In this document: piece after piece, positions 7,522-10,568 of the stretch | Numbering within the stretch: position 1 is the stretch's first letter | How the letters are laid out: the number at the start of each line of letters is the position of its first letter | Assembly: GCA_016987375.1 (NCBI GenBank) | Contig: PJRA01000428.1 | Coordinates: forward strand, 376,081 to 386,648 | Length of the DNA: 10,568 nt | From: Brachionus koreanus | Lineage: Eukaryota > Rotifera > Eurotatoria > Ploima > Brachionidae | Direction of reading: 5' to 3' | Translations under genes and position numbers: made by a program | The notes under the pieces: generated by a model | Seen by the model: only the letters and a program-made list of their open reading frames with translations | Database searches by the model: none | What the model was told of the DNA's origin: nothing

Positions 7522-7948
7522 ATGGACAAAAAATTAGTCTACACAAAAGAAATGATTCAATAGATTTCAAATTAGTATAAAATAAATATTAAAAAAAATG
7601 ATTTAATTGAAATCAAAATTAATCTGTTAATTATCGAACAAATGAAAAATCCTATTTTTGAAATTGTCTCATTAACTGTCGTTGACATTAACAATCGAAA
7701 AACAGAAAATGTAAATGATTGCATTTTACAGCTAAATGAAAATGCAAATTTAAAATCAATTCATTTAATAAGTAAAAATTTCCAAATTATTTAAATTATT
7801 TTTTGATATTTAATATTTAATAAAGAGGATCAAGAAGAAATTCTTGTTAAAGAAATAAAACTTCCTGTTCAAATTCAAACCATAGAATCTTGTTATATGC
7901 TCTCAATTACCAATTTCAACATTCAAATATACTTTGCTTGTTTATCAG
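7522..7948 (+). pseudogene. Copy B of the unknown repeated gene, two nonsense codons and no third exon
   Basis: It begins, like the others, with a T tract then ATGGAC. The frame is kept through exon 1 except for two TAG codons: codon 14 (CAG in copy C, TAG also in copy A) and codon 18 (AAG in copy C). The rest of exon 1 reads close to copy C, including INIKKNDLIEIKINLLII and VNDCILQLNENANLKSIHLI. It is the better preserved of the two broken copies, though its exon 1 is about two codons longer. Intron 1 ends at 7825, exon 2 is 7826-7948 and matches copy C exactly by reading. No exon 3 is found before the relic at 8502. With the stops removed it would still lack the downstream exons. Confidence 0.8.
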
Positions 7949-7971
7949 GTATTTCTTTTTAAATTCAAAAT

Positions 7972-8501
7972 TTGAAATTTTCTAATTGATTTAATTAAAT
8001 ATTACATAGAGTTTTTTAGAAAAAAATTTAAACAACCTTTTTTATTATTTTATTTTTAATATTTATAAGAAATCTAAAAATTCAAAATTAAAAGTTTACT
8101 TTTTGAATAATTTTTAAATATGACTTAAATTCAATTTGCAAATAGAATGCTGTTGTATTTCTTCTTAAAAACAAAGGGGCGATGTATATTTTAGAGTTTA
8201 AACGCTTTATCATAAATTGTTTTTTTTTCAATTTTTATCATGATCTAAAAAAAATCTAGTAAAATCTAGATGTTAAAAGTCAAATGACTTGACTTAATGA
8301 CTTTTGAATAACTTTGGCATATTTCTTAATGAACCTTAGGAGACAATTTAAGAGCATTTGCTTGATGTAGAATGCTACACTAGGATAAAAATATTCTATT
8401 AAATTCGAAGAAATTTCCCCATACCTAAAAGTGGTAACAAAATTGGATTTGAGATGAAGTTTTAAGTTGAAAAACGCCTTTTTGAAATCTTTTTTGCTAT
8501 T
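7972..8501. other. AT-rich spacer after copy B
   Basis: Homology to copies A and C ends at about 7971. The spacer carries a short stem-loop (AAAAGTCA at 8275-8282 with TGACTTTT at 8298-8305). From about 8330 the composition is somewhat more balanced, leading into the coding relic. No sequence corresponding to copy C exon 3 was found. Confidence 0.45.
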
Positions 8502-9262
8502 TTATAAAAGATAATTTGGCCAAGATTGTTCTTGGACCACCTGGTACAGCGCCTTGAGAGAGAGTTTCAGCGTATCTTTGATTTTTGTGAGAACCGAAAA
8601 ATCAGCGTCGATCTGATTTTTAAGCCGGATCTACTTTTAAAGAAAAAGCTTCCACAGAAACTGGGCGTATTAGAGTAAGAGACTTCTTGTACTATGATAG
8701 CTTTAAGAAGATTTAGCGATGACCATGTTCCTTTCTGGGTCGCTTTGTTTAATCTTGAACCCCAAGAAATGGGTTCGACCCCTTAATAGTCCGGATTCGC
8801 ACTCCTTTTTTAAGTTTCTAAAAAGAGAGTTAGCTACTGGAAACTGCTTGTGAAAAGCTGCGACGGATATTTGTGGGACGAAGTATGCATTCAGCTCCAT
8901 TCGCTTAACTTGAGAGAACTTATCTTAGCGACCAAAATCTAATAGAGAAAGTTCCCGACAAATTTATTGCATTTTAAAAAGGATCTTCCATCATTTAGCT
9001 GAGGATTTGTCCCACCCTACCTTAATTACTACAAAGTAAAAATGTAATCTATCTCTAACTTTATTTGCCGTTCTCGCAAAAAGGTCGCGCTTTCAAAAAC
9101 TGACTAGTGCACATCAAGCTCTCTGTAGTCCCTTGGTTTTAGAAATTTAGACATAGAGGAGCAGAGATCCTTTAATTCCTCAGCCATGAGACAATAATTT
9201 GGAGAAGTCTCTGAAGCAAATAACTTTCCTACCTTGGTAGCAGTAATTTGCTCAATATTTGG
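8502..9262 (-). pseudogene. Decayed coding relic, unknown protein, possibly of a retroelement
   Basis: GC content is clearly above all neighbours. On the - strand protein-like segments follow in order. 9262-9107 gives 52 codons (P-N-I-E-Q-I-T-A-T-K to R-E-L-D-V-H), then TAG, then 24 more to 9032 in the same frame. About 9015-8703 is in another frame with three stops, then an open run starting M-E-L-N-A-Y-F-V-P-Q at 8900. 8624-8502 gives 40 codons (L-K-N-Q-I-D-A-D-F-S to W-P-N-Y-L-L). Between the last two, a third frame looks coding (I-I-V-Q-E-V-S-Y-S-N-T-P). The whole is therefore one gene of roughly 250 codons broken by frameshifts and several stops. No diagnostic motif of reverse transcriptase, integrase, transposase or protease was seen. 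A retroelement gag-like origin is a guess; a dead host gene is equally possible. Confidence 0.55.
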
Positions 9263-9798
9263 TCAGCCAAAGCTTAAATTTATATCAATAAATAAAAAAT
9301 TTAGATTCATTATTAAATTTTTTTGATTTTTAAAAATTTTCTTTATTGTATTTTTATCTTAATATTATATTATTAATTTTTTGTTATTGTGTTTTTTTTT
9401 AACTTTTGCTCAAATTTAATAAATAAATAAATAATCTGTAAAATAATCAAATCTAGTTATATTGTTTTTGGTTTTATATTTAAAACTGAATGAGCTTAAC
9501 TCGATAAAATTGGATTAAAAGCTATGTCAAAAGACCCAGAATGCTGATTTTAATTTATTTAAAAAAAAAATCTTACAAAAATCTTTTATTATTTTTAAAA
9601 ATCAGAAATTTTCAAAAGCATTATTTTAAGTCGTTGAAAATTTTTTCGATTTAAAACTTAAACTCTGACCTCAAAATTTGACCTTTATTTTTTATCTGAA
9701 TTTTTAAAAATGACGATAATTTTACTCTTAGGCTAAATATTTCACATAGTTCTTTCTCAAACCTAATTGAATTAAAAAAATTAACAGTTTTTTTTTTA
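9263..9798. other. AT-rich spacer upstream of copy C
   Basis: It contains a short AAAT run at 9419-9433 and homopolymer-rich sequence. It ends in TTAACAG plus a T tract directly before the ATG of copy C, so an acceptor-like AG lies about 13 bases before the start. That would be compatible with a 5' UTR intron or trans-splicing. No gene was found on either strand. Confidence 0.4.
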
Positions 9799-10568
9799 AT
9801 GGACAAAATAACTGTCTACACAAAAGAAACGATTCAACAGATTTCAAATAAGTATAAAATAAATATTAAAAAAAATGATTTAATTGAAATAAAAATTAAC
9901 CTGTTAATTATCAAAAAAATGAAAAATCTTATTTTTGAAAATGTCATGTTAGTTATCATAGATAAAAACAAACCTAAAACAGTAAATGATTGCATTTTAC
10001 AGCTGAATGAAAATGCAAATTTAAAATCAATTCATTTAATAAGTAAAAATTTCCAAATTTTTTAAATTATTTTTTGATATTTAATATTTAATAAAGAGGA
10101 TCAAGAAGAAATTCTTGTTAAAGAAATAAAACTTCCTGTTCAAATTCAAACCATAGAATCTTGTTATATGCTCTCAATTACCAATTTCAACATTCAAATA
10201 TACTTTGCTTGTTTATCAGGTATTTCTTTTTAAATTCAAAATCTAAGATCCATAAATAGATTTAAATTATTGAAATCAAAATATATGATTCTAAGAACAC
10301 AAAAACCTAGGTTATTAGTAATACTTTTGCACAGTATCTGCTTAAAATAAGCAGATACAATGTAATTAATTATACATTAATCTATTCTGCTTTAGATTTG
10401 CATAAATGTGTTGATTGGCTTGGAGAGAATAGTCCACCTGAAGATACAGTAGATGATATATTAATTAGTCAATTATTTATCGATTCATTTGAACGACTTG
10501 CTACTTTGGAAAATAGGAGATTAAAAATCCAGCCCGAAGATTATATATTTTCTAAAATAGAATCTTAT
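9799..10568 (+). CDS. Copy C of the unknown repeated gene, intact but running off the window (partial)
   Basis: The family is not recognised. Three exons join cleanly: 9799-10042, 10097-10219 and 10396 onward, with GT-AG introns of 54 bp (GTAAAAATTT to AATAAAG) and 176 bp (GTATTTCTTT to CTGCTTTAG), both phase 1. The joined frame is open for 180 codons to the last base. Exon 1 is lysine- and isoleucine-rich (MDKITVYTKETIQQ; later TVNDCILQLNENANL). Exon 2 starts DQEEILVKEIKLPVQ after the split Lys codon and ends YFACLS. Exon 3 starts DLHKCVDWLGE and is acidic and helix-like (FIDSFERLATLENRRLK). No signal peptide, membrane span or known catalytic motif is evident. The start was chosen because all three copies begin ATGGACAAA after a T tract. 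Exon 3 has a more ordinary composition than exon 1, supporting a real gene. It is the only copy of the three that could be functional. Confidence 0.65.
10334..10358. repeat. Perfect 10-bp stem-loop in intron 2 of copy C
   Basis: GTATCTGCTT and AAGCAGATAC pair perfectly around AAAAT, 37 bases before the intron 2 acceptor. The arms are not simple A/T runs, so this is stronger than most hairpins here. It could influence splicing or be the remnant of an insertion. Confidence 0.55.

Noticed and set aside
8768..8790. GGGTTCGACCCC resembling a tRNA T-arm
   Set aside because: The T-stem does not pair at five positions and no acceptor, D or anticodon arm fits around it. The sequence belongs to the coding relic on the - strand.
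6478..10568. Three copies as a CRISPR-like or satellite array
   Set aside because: The units are gene-like with conserved splice sites, the spacing is irregular, and there are only three copies.

Overview
The window is nuclear DNA of a small, very AT-rich eukaryote, most likely a metazoan. The one gene that can be named is an animal-type calcineurin regulatory subunit B (4363-5045), split by three introns of only 48-60 bp. Very low GC, tiny GT-AG introns and a protein close to the animal form would fit a monogonont rotifer or a similar compact, AT-rich invertebrate. That placement is inference; the sequence alone does not prove it.

Layout. (1) 1-3378 is a mobile-element compound. A 135-bp repeat at the window's left edge returns, inverted and identical, at 3244-3378. 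Inside it lies a second, older inverted pair (273-417 / 2168-2310). Between these arms sits an orphan exon-like block on the + strand (1179-1351). The right side is interrupted by a nested element (about 2313-3192) with 21-bp terminal inverted repeats, mirror-image arrays of the motif TGTCAAAT, and a GC-richer exon-like block on the - strand (about 2550-2787). (2) 3379-4353 is AT-rich upstream DNA of the calcineurin B gene. A strong splice acceptor ends nine bases before its ATG. (3) 4363-5045 is the calcineurin B gene. (4) 5046-6477 is mostly non-coding, with a weak two-exon candidate on the - strand (5942-6191). (5) 6478-10568 holds three copies of an unrecognised gene. Copies A (6478-6902) and B (7522-7948) are nonsense-bearing fragments. 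Copy C (9799 to past the window end) is open through three exons for 180 codons. A 343-bp hAT-like foldback element follows copy A, and a decayed coding relic on the - strand (8502-9262) separates B from C.

How the parts relate. Calcineurin B is an ordinary conserved single gene with no visible functional link to its neighbours. The three-copy family is the most interesting part. Its last 261 bp, covering the end of exon 1, intron 1, exon 2 and the start of intron 2, are almost identical and gap-free in all three copies, while the roughly 185 bp upstream have diverged with indels and stops. That pattern points to gene conversion or very recent local copying, not simple ageing. No RNA genes, CRISPR arrays or bacterial-type signals were seen.
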